A DNA stretch of 64,000 nt from Cynocephalus volans (lineage: Eukaryota; Chordata; Mammalia; Dermoptera; Cynocephalidae). A program made the translations under genes and the position numbers. Under the pieces are notes generated by a model that was not told the DNA's origin, did not search any database, and saw only the letters and a program-made list of their open reading frames with translations. Location: assembly GCF_027409185.1 (NCBI RefSeq), contig NC_084462.1, positions 28,681,577-28,745,576 on the forward strand. The letters run 5' to 3'. Positions 14,638-26,267 of this stretch are shown here, in pieces (positions within the stretch are counted from its first letter, which is position 1; every line of letters starts with the position of its first letter).

Positions 14638-15244
14638 CTATACACCTGCGTACAGCTCTGAGGGGCCTCACAAATGACCTAGTTCAAACTTCCTTTAGAG
14701 TTGAAGAAACTGACCTTTAAAAACATTTAGTGACTTGCCCAACATCTCTGAATAGTGACACTGTCTTAGAGGGTATGAGTATTTTTTCCACTAAACCTAC
14801 ACATCACCTCCCCATAAAACAAATTTAGGTATTAACTGTTTCCCAGATGGAGACATAGGAAATGTACCTTGTAGATCTAAAATGTTTCATCAGATTTCAG
14901 CATGGTGGTACCAGATATCACTTTCTGTTTCACTTACATGTAAAAAGGAGGTAAGTAGGTCTGTATACCTAATATAGGAAAAGAAATCTCTTTCTTTTCT
15001 ACCCCCATTGGATTTCTCCTGTAGAAAAGCTGACTCTAAATTTTGCCAAGCTCTAAATCAAGTTAGCTTTTAAAAATGCCTTTGAAAAAATTCTCCAAAA
15101 CCTTAAAGAGTTTTTTGAAATACAGCATGCAAATTAAATACCTGTCAGATATGTTGTGACCCTCTAATAGTTGGCTTAATTATATTTGTAAGAAAAGATA
15201 AACAGATCAATATAAATATGTACATGGAAGGAAAACTGGAGATT

Positions 15245-15612
15245 TAAGGGAGCAAAGTGTGGTGGTCATATAAGGCTATTCAAAATATTCACAAATATCT
15301 CTTTCTGAGCACGTGGTTCAATTCCTTGCCCACCTGAATGTAGTATGACCACATGACTTTTGTGCGCTGATGATGTCAGGGAAGTGACATCACTTCCAGG
15401 CAGAGGCTTTGCCATACTTCTCCCTCCTCCTCAAGGGCTACTGGCAATGTTCCCTATGGGACTGTTCCGTCACCCCGGGTTCCAGATTAGGGACAATGTG
15501 GAACAGACCCCCAGCCAACTCACTGTTGAACAGACCTTTAGTTCGAGCAAGAAATAAATCCTTTCTCCTTTAATACTCCAAAATCTGGTGTCATTTGTAA
15601 CCACAGCACACC
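15245..15612 (+). repeat. Old ERVL/MaLR-like LTR
   Basis: It contains TGAGCACGTGGTTCAATTCC, GCAAGAAATAAATCCTTTCTCC (poly-A signal) and TTTGTAACCACAGCACA near the end, as in ancient mammalian LTRs. Family not certain. Confidence 0.5.
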
Positions 15613-16441
15613 CTAGCCAATCAGAACAGATACAGAAGGCTGAAAAGGAATTCTAAAAATGTAACTATTTAAGTTCTCTGAAGACAATAAAAAAAAAAAT
15701 TAGTTAATTTTAAAAAATAATAAATTCTCTAAAGACACTGGAGGATCCCCTAATTAGAGTTATAATCTTCCTGAGAGAACAGACTAGCTATGCTGAGCCA
15801 CTAGGATGCAAACTGTTTTGGTCAAAAATTTTTATAAATCTATCTTCTTATGAAGTAGAATATGAGGGGAGAGTCTAACTTCTTACCTTCATTAATTAGT
15901 ATGCAACAGCCTATTAATTAAGGCATATTAATTAATATATAGGCATGACCTGGGCAAGGAATACACACACTTGAATTTGAAGCTTTTAAAACAGATGAAA
16001 CCTCTGGTACTCTTCCCGTTATCACACTCATATTTGAGAACAAATGGAGGTTTGTGAGTGTTGTTTTTCACAGCAAGGACTCTATACTGACAACAGAGCT
16101 GGAGTCAGAAAAAGCAGCACCCAACAAGGAGACTCTTAGGTCTTAGAAAGTCTTCTTGAGCTTTCTATATTCCACTACTATCACTCAGTGCACTCAGCTA
16201 AGGAAATGCATATCAAAAGGTATGTAACCGCAGAGGCATGTTCTTCCATTCACCAGAACATTCACTCAGATTATGCTCCATCCTTATTATGTCTAAGCTC
16301 AGAATATTTTTATTCATAATCTTATTTTGCCTCTAATTCCTCGAGAGAGAAAAAGGAAGAGATGTACTCTCATTCCACAAACTCAGTGACTTGTCCAGTA
16401 AAGCTAGAATACACGCCAGGACAATTTTCTGCTGATTGCTG
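15613..16441. other. GTF2IRD2 intron 1, no feature recognised
   Basis: AT-rich DNA including ATTAATTA-rich stretches near 15895-15940. No exon or named repeat seen. Confidence 0.4.
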
Positions 16442-16542
16442 TTTTTTTTTTTTTTTTTTGCAACTGGCCAATAAGGGGATCTGAACCCTTGACCTCAGTG
16501 TTAGCAGCACCACACTCTCCCAAGTGAGCTAACTGGCCAGCC
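16442..16542 (-). repeat. tRNA-Ile-like SINE, monomer
   Basis: Minus-strand copy flanked by CTGATTGCTG at both ends (duplication). Confidence 0.88.
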
Positions 16543-16552
16543 CTGATTGCTG

Positions 16553-17200
16553 TTTTTTTTACTTCTTCTCATCTTAAATTGCCATAAAGCTGCTATTACG
16601 TCACAACACTCTACGTGTGTTAAGAAATGGGAGACAGATGCCATGCCAACTGCTCAGGGGGTTCTGCAGACGATGAGCGGTCCTATCTCATCACCAGCAC
16701 TTTCCAGGGGAGGCGGCAGAGCCCCTGGACTCCAGTCAGGCCTAATGGGGGAGGCGCCTTGTGTTTGGGGCTTCCTGCTCATTGGGGATGCGAACATTTG
16801 GATCGCCACAGATTTGTCACTGACCTGTGCTTTTCCCGCCCCAAGAGGCTGTTTCCCTGGGGAGTCTTTAGCTGAGACTATTCCGGGACATTCCCCACAG
16901 TCCTCACCTGGAGACTGCTCCCTTTCTTTTCCCTGTCCCTGAAAGAAAGTGCCATCCACTGGTGGCATAAAGGATGACACAAGAGGACACACCACCAGCC
17001 CAGTTTATGGAGCATGAGGCATGATGCTCTGGTCCTCAGGGAGTCAAAGGCCAGAAGAGCCAGGGTGTGGGTTTGCCAGACCCCTGCCTAGCCACATGCC
17101 CCAGGGCTGTCCTCAGGTGCCTCTGCTATAAAAAGAGAGGCTACGTCAACTCCTTTAGAAAGGGCCCTTTGGCCTCTGACCTTTCATGAGTCCCCTCAAT
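16553..17200. other. GTF2IRD2 intron 1, unassigned GC-richer segment
   Basis: Overlapping frames exist on both strands (16547-16942 and 16654-16995), but there is no recognised protein and no splice-site pair supporting an exon. Confidence 0.4.
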
Positions 17201-17204
17201 TTAA

Positions 17205-17400
17205 AATCAAAGGGAACCATACATGATATGATTCCATTCACATGAATGTCCAGAATAGGGAAATCTACAGGGACAGAGAGTAGATTAGTGATTGCTTAGG
17301 ATGGGGGTGAGAGGAGAGTACTAAAGGATACAAGGTTTCTTTGGGAGGTAATGAAAACGTTCTAAAATTGACTGTTATGGTTGCACAACTCAGTGAATAT
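17205..17400 (+). repeat. L1 3' UTR fragment
   Basis: CATGAATGTCCAGAATAGGG, GATTAGTGATTGCTTAGGATGG and GTTGCACAACTCAGTGAATA are old L1 3' UTR landmarks (compare 23550-23720). Confidence 0.65.
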
Positions 17401-17575
17401 ACTAAAAACATTTACTGAACTGCTTCCTACATGCCAAGTGCTTTTCCAATCATCCAATTTAATTCTCACACATCCTCTAAGGGAAAAATTATTCCCTGTG
17501 CAAGGACACAGAGAGGTGAGGAAGCCTGCTCAGGTTGTGCAGCTGGCTAATGGCGGAGAAGGGGCTGTAACCGCA
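17401..17575 (+). repeat. MIR fragment
   Basis: TACATGCCAAGTGCTTTTCC, TTTAATTCTCACACATCC and GGACACAGAGAGGTGAGGAAG follow the MIR core order. Confidence 0.6.
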
Positions 17576-17970
17576 GTGAAGAAGCAGATCAGCAAATGGG
17601 AGGAAGGCCCTTGAAGTGGAAAGTGCTCTGCAATGGGATAGCCACATGTCCTGGGCCAGGACAGTCTGGGTTCAGGCCTACCACGGGTGAAATTATTATA
17701 GCACTCCCTTCATTCTCAAGTGCCTGGAAGATGAATTATAAAATGTGTACGTGTGGGTGGCTGTGTGAAATGAAAAAAAATCACTAGGACACAGCATTCT
17801 ATGTCCTTAAACAACCTCCAAACACAGAGGTCTCTCAATGAAGTGGACCGAAAAGGGATCGAAGTGAGACACCTATCTTTGAACTCAAAGACTGTTTATG
17901 TCTGCATATTTTATTAGCAGGAGGAATAATGGCCAAAATGATCATTCACTGTTTCTTTTTCAATAAGCCC

Positions 17971-18009
17971 TTTTCTTTCTTTTTTTTTTTTTTGGATGGC
18001 TGGCTGGCA
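17971..18009 (-). repeat. Truncated tRNA-Ile-like SINE
   Basis: Poly-T run followed only by GGATGGCTGGCTGGCA, the 3' tail end of a minus-strand copy. Confidence 0.4.
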
Positions 18010-18744
18010 TAAAAATTATTTTAACTGATGTAATGATCCTCATTAGAATTGTTTCATTTGTTTATTAAAGATGAAATACCTGTTCATGTCATTTTAAAAA
18101 TGTTTAAGGTATAACTTGCATATAGTAAAACTTACCCTTTTCAGTGTACAGTTCTACGAGATTTGACAAATACAGTCATGTAGACACCATTAAAATCAAG
18201 GTATAGAACAGTTTCATCATCCCCAGAAAATTCGTCCATGCCCTCTGTAGTCAATCATAGCCCCCACGCCAACTCCTGGCAATAACTAATGTTTTCTATT
18301 TCTACAATCTTGCCTATTCCAGAATGTCATAAATGGAATCCTACACTGTGTTGCTGGGTGGTATCAGTCATTTATTCTTTTTATTACCGAGCATTCCATG
18401 GTAGGGATGTAACACAGTTTGTCTATCCTTTTGCCAGTTAATGAACATTTGGATTGTTTCCAGTTTTTGGTTATTACGAATAAACCATTCACAACAACCA
18501 TTCACATATAGGCTTTTGTGTCAACGTAAGTTTTCATTTCTCTTGGGTAAATACCTAAGAGCGGGATTGCTGGGTCATGTGTTAAGTATGTTTTTAGCTT
18601 TATAAGAAAGTGCCAAACTGTTTTCCAAAGTGGCTGTACCATTTTGTGTACCACTAATATATGAGAATTCCAGTTGTTCTGCAACTTTGCCAACACACAG
18701 TATTTTCAGCTTTGAGAATAATTTTATTCATTCTAAAAGGTGTG

Positions 18745-18886
18745 GGCCGAGCCCGTGGCGCACTCGGGAGAGTGCGGCGCTGGGAGCGCGGCGACGCTCC
18801 CGCCGCAGGTTCGGATCCTATATAGGACCGGCCTGGCTGAGTGCCGGTCACGAAAAAGGCAAAAAAAAAAAAAAAAAAAAAAAATT
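18745..18886 (+). repeat. GC-rich SINE subtype (CGAGCCCGTGGCGCACTCGGG)
   Basis: The first unit has a self-complementary GGCGCTGGGAGCGCGGCGACGCTCCCGCCGC-like segment, then a short second part ending GTGCCGGTCACGAAAAA and a poly-A tail. AAAGGTGTG flanks both sides. The second unit is partly deleted compared with 33126-33277. Confidence 0.88.
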
Positions 18887-19037
18887 AAAGGTGTGTAGTG
18901 GTATCACTCTGCGGTTTTAATCTGTATTTTCCTAAAGACTAATGATGCTAGGCATCTTTTCATGTGCTTATATGCTATCCATATATCTATCTTCTTTGGT
19001 GAAATGCCCATTCAAATCTTTTGTGTCCCCCCCATCC

Positions 19038-19129
19038 CCTTTTTGGCAGCTGGCTGGTAAGGGGATCAAAGTCTTTGACCTTGGTGTTATCAGCATCACA
19101 TTCTCCCAAGTGAACCACCAGCCAGCCCC
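19038..19129 (-). repeat. tRNA-Ile-like SINE, monomer
   Basis: GGCAGCTGGCTGGTAAGGGG to ACCACCAGCCAGCCCC, inserted in antisense L1. Confidence 0.82.
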
Positions 19130-19390
19130 TTTTGCCCATTTTTTAATTGTGTTATTTGCTTATTTATTATTAGGTTTATAGAGCTTTTTACATATTCTGG
19201 TTACAAGTCCTTTACGAGTGATTTGCAAATATTTTCCCTTTTATTATAGAGAATATTATCACAGACGGGACAACGGGTAAAACCAAACGAGGTTTCAGGA
19301 TTAGACAGTAGTAATGTTTCAAAGTTAATTTTTTATTTTGGTTGTAATACTGTTACATAAGAGAACATCCTTGTTTAAAGGAAGTACACC

Positions 19391-19625
19391 CTGTGATGGT
19401 TAATTTTATGTGACCATTTGACACTGGATGCCTAGATATCTAGTTAAACATTATTTCTGGTATGTTTTTGAGGGTGTTTCTGAAAGAGATTAGCATTTGA
19501 ATCGGTGGACTGAGTAAAGCAGATGACCCTCCCCTACATGGGTGGGTGGGCATCATCCAACCCAAGGAGGGCCTGAACAGAACAAAAAAAGTAGAGGAGG
19601 AGGAATTGGCCCCTTTCTTCTGCCT
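19391..19625 (+). repeat. Ancient repeat with TGTGATGGTTAATTTTATGTG end
   Basis: Sense fragment of the family at 11322-11822: TGTGATGGTTAATTTTATGTG, CATTATTTCTGG, GAGATTAGCATTTGAATC, GGGTGGGCATCATCCAACCC. Confidence 0.6.
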
Positions 19626-20300
19626 CACTGCTTGAACTGATAAAGTAGCTTAGGGGCCATGATATGTAAAAAAATACGCATTTGTAAACATTAGAATCAC
19701 AGGCAATGTTGTGAGATGCTCATGCTGAGAGCACCACCACTCCCCCATTTAAGGGAATGGCACATTCCAGGTTCCCATATCAAGCTCACTCCTACACATG
19801 TAGGAAGAGGAGAGTGGCAGGAAAATGCCTACAATATTTAAATGGTTATTTTTCTCATCTAATTTTTGCAGATCAACCATGGTAAAACTCTCATAAATTA
19901 AACACATACATGGTACAACTCCACTATGTATTATTTTGCACAATTCTTTCCATAGAGAAAGTTTCAACAAAAGCTCCCTTCCTCTAAAACACAAAAGCAA
20001 ATTGCTTGGTTAACACCAGCTAGTACTAGTGGTAAAGATACTATTTTCTGTTAATTATACCATAGTAATCCCTAAGAGACTGTGATGTCAAAACTCTGGT
20101 TTTTAACAAAGAATTAAAAAAAAAAAAAAAGGCAGAATGAAACCAGGTGGAACTCAAAAAAGATACTATCTGTTGTCATCAACTATGCTACTAGCAATAA
20201 TAAGAAAAATGAGTGTTTCATAATTATTGAGCTTTGTTTGCATCTTTTATGTAACAAGTGAAGTCTTTGTCTTTTATATTTTATGATTTAGAACCATGCG
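19626..20300. other. GTF2IRD2 intron 1, unassigned
   Basis: AT-rich intronic DNA. The minus-strand frame at 19749-20000 has no recognised homologue. Confidence 0.4.
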
Positions 20301-20411
20301 GGTTTGGCTGGTTAGCTCAGTTGTTTAGAGAGCCACCTTGTAACACGATTCAGATCCCTGTACCAGCCAGCCACCAAAAAACCCACAAAAACACACACAA
20401 AAAAACACAAA
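20301..20411 (+). repeat. tRNA-Ile-like SINE, monomer
   Basis: GGTTTGGCTGGTTAGCTCAG to CCAGCCAGCCACC plus A/C-rich tail, with imperfect TTAGAACC..CCATGC flanks. Confidence 0.82.
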
Positions 20412-20708
20412 AATTAGAACCCACCATGCATTAACAGAACGTCAAAAATAATGAAATCACTTTAAGCTAAAACAAACACAGTGTTTCCCATCCCAAGAAC
20501 CCTTTCCTGAAAATGAGAGAAAAATTCTATGCATTTTTTTCTTTTTTTATTTACTTTTTCCGTAAGTGCTTGTACCACAGAATAAAATCCCCCAAAGCCT
20601 ATATGATGATTAACTCCTCTTCTACTCACTTCTAAAGTACCAGCAGCGTTCACTGAGATTGCAGGTACTTGACATTTTGCTATTTTAAAAGTGGAGAAGT
20701 AAACTTTA

Positions 20709-20887
20709 TTTTATTATTATTTTTTTCTTAAAAAAGATGACCAGTAAGGGGATCTTAACCCTTGACTTGGTGTTGTCAGCACCACGCTCACCCAGTGAGC
20801 AAACGGGCCATCCCTATATGGGATCCGAACCCATGGCCCTGGTGTTATAAGCACCGCACTCTCCCGAGTGAGCCACAGGCCGGCCCC
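20709..20887 (-). repeat. tRNA-Ile-like SINE, dimer
   Basis: Full minus-strand dimer. AGAAGTAAACTTT flanks it at 20695-20707 and 20888-20900. Confidence 0.9.
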
Positions 20888-20997
20888 AGAAGTAAACTTT
20901 AAAAACCCTCAAATCTCACTATTTTTCCCAGCAACCCTTAAGGACTTCCTCCCCTTTCTAATGTAATACTTTACTAATGGAAAGCAAACATCTAGAA

Positions 20998-21216
20998 CAG
21001 AGGTCAACAATCTGCACCCTGTGGGTCAAAACCAGACTGGCACCTATTTTTGTAAATATAGTTTTATTGGAACCCAGTCACACACATTCATTTACATCTT
21101 GTCTATGGCTGCTTTCCTCCATAGGCAGGAAGGAGTGCATGCGTGTGCCAGAAAGCACGTGTCCCCAAAGCCAAAAATATTTACTATCTGGACAAAGTTT
21201 GCCCATCCCTAGTCTA
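20998..21216 (+). repeat. hAT-type (MER1-group) DNA transposon
   Basis: Same family as 3979-4315: AGAGGTCAACAATCTGC, TATAGTTTTATTGGAACCCAG, TTGTCTATGGCTGCTTTC, AAATATTTACTATCTGG, AAAGTTTGCCCATCCCTAG. Confidence 0.72.
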
Positions 21217-21330
21217 GAATTTATACCCACCACCTACAACTTTTCAGCATTTGGAATGTCAGCCACTCTACTTATTAAACATCTAGTTTGTTTCATTTTT
21301 TTCTTGTTTTCAGGATATGATGATAACGTT

Positions 21331-21431
21331 TTGGTTTGTTTTTTGTCAGCTGGATGGTACAGGGATCTGAACCTGTGACCTTGGTCTTATGAGTTAGCGC
21401 TCTAAACAACTGAGCTAACTGGCCAGCCCCC
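21331..21431 (-). repeat. tRNA-Ile-like SINE, monomer
   Basis: GTCAGCTGGATGGTACAGGG to GAGCTAACTGGCCAGCCCC on the minus strand. Confidence 0.85.
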
Positions 21432-21544
21432 CCATTTATTAAACCTCTAAACTCATTTAATAAACCTCTGGTTTATTTTTTAAGCTGTTTCTAGCTTTTC
21501 CTTTCCAAAGACTAATTTTTCAGGACTCTGAGGGCTTGATTTTA

Positions 21545-21616
21545 TTTTATTTATTTTATTTTTTTTTTTTGAACCAGTAAGGGGATCACAACCCTCGGCA
21601 CGGTGTGGTCAGGGGT
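21545..21616 (-). repeat. Truncated tRNA-Ile-like SINE
   Basis: T-rich tail and AACCAGTAAGGGGATCACAACCCTCGG only. The sequence around it repeats CTGAGGGCTTGATTTTA on both sides (21528-21544 and 21617-21633), a clean duplication. Confidence 0.75.
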
Positions 21617-21955
21617 CTGAGGGCTTGATTTTAATTAACAAGTTCCTGAGATGCCACCTTCTCCAGTTTGGCGCAGGCCTATAGTAAATGAAACCACAAA
21701 CTCAAGTTTCACCATTCAACAAAAATGCATTGCACACCTGCGATGTGAAAATGTGTGCTGCTGGCAGGAAAGGGAGGTGGAAACAAAGGTGAATAGAATC
21801 CAGCTACCGCTCTCCAGTGAGACAGACCTGGTTACACAACACAGAATTGCAGGTAATAAAGGCAAAAGAAAGCCAGACATCCTTGAAATGGGTCAGGGCT
21901 TGTGAGAACACAGTGAACTGGGAGGGATGAGAGAAATAAAGGCATCTGAGCATTA

Positions 21956-22978
21956 AGGTAGTCCTCCCCTTATCTGCGGGGTTGTGTTCCAAGACCCCCA
22001 GTGGTTTCCTGAAACCACAAATAGCACCAAGCCCTATATATACTAAGTTTTTTTCCTCTGCATATATACCTGTGATAAAGTTGAATTTATAAATTAGATA
22101 CAGTAAGAGATTAACAATAATAAAAATAGAACAATTACAATAACACACTGTAACAAAAGTTATGTAAATGTGCTCTCTCAAAATATCTTATTGTACTCAC
22201 CCTTCTTATGATGATGATGATGATGTGAGAATCTATTCCTAAATCTGTGTAACCATCCCTTACTTGCAGTAAATGGCTTGGTGACACTCGTTTCAGGGGA
22301 TCCCTTGCTGAAGTCTTCGTATAGGCTCAATGCTTTCTGGCGCAGCGCGTTGCTGTCAATCGGAACACGTTTTCTGTTCATGTCTTCCACCCACAGATTC
22401 AAAGCCTGTTCCATCTTAACCAAGCACTTATCACGCACCGTGGCTGTAACTTTTGCAGTTTGAGGGGCGACAGCAAAACTAGCACGGATTTCTTTTTCCT
22501 TCTTCGCAATTTCACGGATAGAAGATTCGTTCTTACCGTAGATTTTAGCAACCTCAGCATAGGATTTCTTTTCTTTCCTTATTAAGTCCAAAACTTTCAC
22601 CTTTTCACTTAAAGGAAGCACCTTACGGCTTCTCTTTGGCATATCTGGATTGCCAGTCTCACTCCTCTTGCGCTTTGGGGCCATTATGAAGTAAAATAGG
22701 GCTACTTAAACACAAGCCCTGTGGTACTGCAACAGTTGATCTGATAACTGAGACTGCTACTAAGTTACTAATGGGCGGGGAGCTATACAGAGTTAAATAC
22801 GCTGGACAAAGGGATGATTCACGTCCCGGGCTGGACGGAGAGAGATCTCATCACGCTACTCAGCACGGCATGCAATTTAAATCTTATGAAGTTTATTTCT
22901 GGAATTTTCCATTTAACATTTTGACGGTGGTTGACTGTGGGTAACTAAAACTGTGGATAAGAAGGGAAGGGACTATCC
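21956..22978 (-). mobile_element. Tigger-type (TcMar/pogo) DNA transposon, internally deleted
   Basis: Ends are inverted repeats: GTAGTCCTCCCCTTATCTGCGG at the left and CTGTGGATAAGAAGGGAAGGGACTA at the right. Inside, on the minus strand, are the 5' leader and the first part of a pogo-type transposase gene. The junction to the left end falls just after the DNA-binding region, so the catalytic DDE domain is gone. This is a nonautonomous fossil lying in GTF2IRD2 intron 1. Confidence 0.85.
22178..22684 (-). pseudogene. Tigger transposase N-terminal remnant
   Basis: The frame starts MAPKRKRSETGNPDMPKRSR. It shows a psq-type helix-turn-helix (about residues 25-65, LSEKVKVLDLIRKEKKSYAEVAK) and then the start of a CENP-B-type DNA-binding domain (about 80-150, with LNLWVEDMNRKRVPID and ASKGWLHRFRNRF). 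The family transposase has several hundred residues; this one loses the DDE nuclease domain at about residue 150. A short histidine run follows, from an expanded trinucleotide ATG/CAT tract. The 168 codons have no stop, which is notable for an old element but not proof of function. Confidence 0.8.
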
Positions 22979-23294
22979 AGGCTGAAGGCGTGGGGGAAGA
23001 CCCAGGACTCTGGGCAGCAGATCTCAAGGGTTAAACAACAGGCAGACAGGCAGAACCATGACCCACTCCAAATCACCACTGCAGATTGATCCTAGCTGCA
23101 ACCTGGAGCCAAGCCCTGTGTCCACTGAAGTCACACAGATGATGCCTTCGTCTCCAAGTGGAAGAAAAGGCTGCTCAATTCTTCAATTGCAGCCGTAAGC
23201 AATATCCAATTGGCCAGTTTCCAATCTTATATCTACACATCCGTTTACTTCAACTTACCAGCACGAAAATACAACATGAATTTTTTTTTTTCCT

Positions 23295-23785
23295 TAAAAC
23301 ACAAAGCTTGGACCAGCAATTCCACTTCTTGGTATACACCTATGAGAATTGAAAACAAATGTCCACACAAAAACGCGTACAGGAATGTTCACAGCAGCAT
23401 TATTCATAATAGCCAAAAAGTGGAAACAACCCAAATATCCATCAATTGATGAAAAATCAAAATGTGGTATATTCATAACCATGGATTCAGCCATAAAAAG
23501 GCATGAAGGAAGCCAGACACAGAAGACTCCTTAGGATGAGTCCATCTACATGAAATGCTCAGAACAGGAAAATCCATACACAAAAGTAGATTAGTGGTTG
23601 CCAGGGGCTGGGGAATGACGGCCTAATGGGTATAGAGTTTCCTTTCAGGTGCTGAAAATGTTCTGGAATTAGACAACGGTGACAGGTGCACGACTCTGTG
23701 AATAGACTAAAACCCCTCGCATTACACACTTGGAAAGGGTGAATTTTACGGTGTATCTCAGTGAGGCTGTGAAACAACAAAGCTT
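23295..23785 (+). repeat. L1 3' end fragment
   Basis: GACCAGCAATTCCACTTCTTGG, TTCACAGCAGCATTATTCATAATAGCC and AGATTAGTGGTTGCCAGGGGC are ORF2-end and 3' UTR landmarks. It abuts the CpG island. Confidence 0.8.
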
Positions 23786-23929
23786 GGGTCTGAAGGGCGG
23801 AGGATACAGTCCTGTGAGCCTTTTTCCCCCTTTGAACTCCAAACCAGAAATGTGATGGACTGTGCTCCTGGGCCTGAGTCCTGTTCTCCAGGTGTCTGGG
23901 TTTAATTTTTGCCAACGAACAGGGACCTG

Positions 23930-24850
23930 GAATCCGTCGTGCACACTAGACCCACCGACAAAACTCACGCCGCGGGCCACTCGGTGACGCGTGACGTGAG
24001 GGGGCGGAGCCAGGGCAAAGTTACCCGGCAACCGCAGCAGCCCCTCCCCTTCATCTAACCAATCAAGCGCGTCCGCAGGCAAGGCGAGAGCCCCCTCCTA
24101 CGCCAGGCGGAGCGTGACCTCACGCGCACCGGCTCCCGCCCCCGCCCAGCCAATCAGAAAGGAGAGGGGTGCGCGCTCCGTGCGTGCGACCGTTGGCCCG
24201 CGGCAGGTCTTCCCCGCCCCACCCCCACTCCCCAGGTCCTGCCCGCGGAGAACCGGGTTCGGTGGACCGCCTGGGGGCGCCAGGACGGCCGAGGGCCACC
24301 TCCCGCCGTTCACCCGGGCGGGCCGGCGGCCTCCTCTCCTCGGGCCCTCGGGAGGAGAAAGTTCCGAGGAAAGCACCCGTTTTTAATGGCGGCGGAGGCT
24401 GCGGCGGGGGCGGGGTACGCACCTGAGAGCGCCGGCTAGCGGGTTGCGCTGGGCCGGCCGCGGGTCCGAGGCCCGGGCCACCCGGGCAGGGCTGGGGGGG
24501 GGCGGTGGCCGGGAGCCCGGCGCCGGGGACGAGCCCGAGGCGGGGCGCGGCGTGTCTGTGGCAGCCGAGGACTCTGCTGTCCGCTAGCCCTCCTTTTTCT
24601 CTTTCTTTCCTTTTTTTTTTTCTTTCTTTTTTTTTGTTTGCTTCCTGGAAGGCAGCCTTGACTCGTGTGTCCGCAGCGCCCCCAGCGGGGGCTGCCGCTT
24701 CCGGTCCTGGCGAATGTCGCTTGGTGTGCTGCGTTAGCTTTGAGGCGCCCAGTGTGGCTCCAGGGGGTCCGGACGTGCTCAGCAGTCACCAGTTTTTGAT
24801 GAGTGACCGGCACGTGTCTTTTCTCACCGCCCCAAACGTGCATGTAGTTT
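23930..24850. promoter_or_regulatory. CpG island, probable GTF2IRD2 promoter
   Basis: About 900 bp of very GC-rich, CpG-rich DNA in otherwise AT-rich repeats. It carries CCAAT boxes (AACCAATCAAG near 24058 and GCCAATCAG near 24147), a CRE-like GTGACGTGAG near 23990, and several GC boxes (GGGGCGGAG, GGGGCGGGG). A pyrimidine run at about 24590-24640 interrupts it. Clustered promoter elements and position upstream of the GTF2IRD2 coding exons suggest a housekeeping-type, possibly bidirectional promoter. Open frames in it on both strands look like GC-driven chance frames. Confidence 0.75.
24423..24850 (-). promoter_or_regulatory. GTF2IRD2: Candidate GTF2IRD2 5' noncoding exon and promoter
   Basis: The first coding exon has a splice acceptor just before its ATG, so an untranslated first exon is required. 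Within the CpG island, the minus strand offers CGCTCTCAG before GTGCGTACC, a good donor at 24423/24422. The transcript would start somewhere between about 24450 and 24850. The start site cannot be read from sequence, and other donors in the island are possible. Confidence 0.4.
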
Positions 24851-25140
24851 CCTGCTGTTATTAATATGGTTTTTTTTTGCGTGATTGCAATTCATAACTT
24901 TAAAAGCGGTTAGGTCACAACTCGGGTGGCCGGTAAATCTGCCTTAAAGTCCATCGAGTTGTTGTGAACTGCAGCAGCCTGTCCTGACCCTTTGACGAGG
25001 TCAGTGGCATCGCCAGCCAAGCGTGAGCTGTCCTTCAGATGGTGGCGAATATCGAACGTTACAATTGAATATTTAGTCTGATTGAATTACAAGTACATAT
25101 TAATAGAAACCATTTACATATTGTTCAGATTTAAAGTATC

Positions 25141-25195
25141 CCTTTTTTTTTTTTTTTTCTTTTTTTGGTGTGGCTGGCTGATATGGGAATCCTAA
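25141..25195 (-). repeat. Truncated tRNA-Ile-like SINE
   Basis: Poly-T followed by GTGTGGCTGGCTGATATGGG. Confidence 0.5.
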
Positions 25196-25311
25196 TATCT
25201 TAATTACTTAGTATTTTTAAGAAATCAGACATTACGGACACATTTGAAGGCACCATTCTCATTCTTGTATTTCCTCCCCACAAGTAATTGCTGTCTTAAA
25301 GTTAATATATA

Positions 25312-25378
25312 TGTTATAACACCAAGGTCAAGGGTTCGGATCCCCATACTGGCCAGCCACTGACAAAAACAAAACAAA
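25312..25378 (+). repeat. Truncated tRNA-Ile-like SINE (3' half)
   Basis: ATAACACCAAGGTCAAGGG, TTCGGATCCCC and CTGGCCAGCCACTGAC with A-rich tail. AAAGTTAATAT flanks it (25298-25308 and 25376-25386). Confidence 0.75.
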
Positions 25379-25609
25379 GTTAATATTTATGTTCTAATGC
25401 ATATTTTTATTCTGCAAAAACACAAGTGTTCCTAATTTGCTGATAGTATTCTGTAAGTGGCTGTCAAATGTTTATGCTTCGTAGCAGAAATTGTGCCCCC
25501 CCCCCGAAAAATCTTACCTTTCAAGGTAAAGACAATTCGACAGTGAGTTGAGAAGTTATCTGCTTTTCTGACAAAATTTTAGGAAGGAATATTTGAAAAT
25601 ATTATGCTA

Positions 25610-26267
25610 CAGTCTATTCTCCTTGTTCAGGGTAGTTATGTTCTACAGAGTTTAAGTGAACACTGAGTGAGTTCTGAACTATTGCTGCTAGAGGAAATCC
25701 AGGATTAGGTTCCTGGAGCCCCTGGCCATTTTTGTGAACCTTTCAATATATTACATTGTCTTATGTCGGTTTCTGTTTAAAGACACCTTATTTAATATGT
25801 ATTGTTAATTCGTTAACATTGAACTATAGTTACCAGCACCGTAACTCCCGTGTGAACAAAGCTTATCTAATGCATGTAATTCTCTTCGTAAGGCTTGTCA
25901 CCGTCACCGCTTTCTTTGCACTTAAGGACATTAGACAACACATTAGCACTATACTTGGGGACCATTTTAAAGAGCAAAGTAATGCACACATAAAAAGCAC
26001 AAAAATGTGGAAAATGTTGCATTAACTCATTAAACGTTGCATTAAGGTCAAGGAAAGGATGCTTGTTTACCATGGTATGAAACAAGAAGGCAGAGCATTA
26101 CCTTGTTTGGCCTCAGCTGGAAATCTGCGCGTCAAGCAACTCATATTTTTGTCTTCCGTGTATGTCCCTGAACGACTGGGAAAACTATTCGTTTGGAGTT
26201 TACCAATAAACGTTAGTGAGTAGGCGAATTCACCAATACGAAATTCACAAATAACAAGGATTGACTA
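25610..26267. mobile_element. Nonautonomous Tigger-type DNA transposon
   Basis: Inverted ends CAGTCTATTCTCCTTGTT and AACAAGGATTGACTA (last base changed from G) are flanked by TA on both sides (25608-25609 and 26268-26269), as for TcMar elements. No intact transposase frame is present. Confidence 0.7.

Larger units (their letters stand above)
18085..19260 (-). repeat. Old L1 fragment, antisense
   Basis: It contains AGAATGTCATAAATGGAATC, TTGGTTATTACGAATAAACC, GGGATTGCTGGGTCATGTG and CCAAACTGTTTTCCAAAGTGG, phrases of antisense L1. SINEs at 18745 and 19040 split it. Confidence 0.7.

Noticed and set aside
16547-16995. Possible exon with open frames on both strands
   Set aside because: No convincing splice-site pair, no known protein, and GC-rich local composition explains the open frames.
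24114-24426. Overlapping 85-100 codon frames in the first CpG island
   Set aside because: Open in several frames on both strands with biased proline/glycine/arginine composition, as for chance frames.
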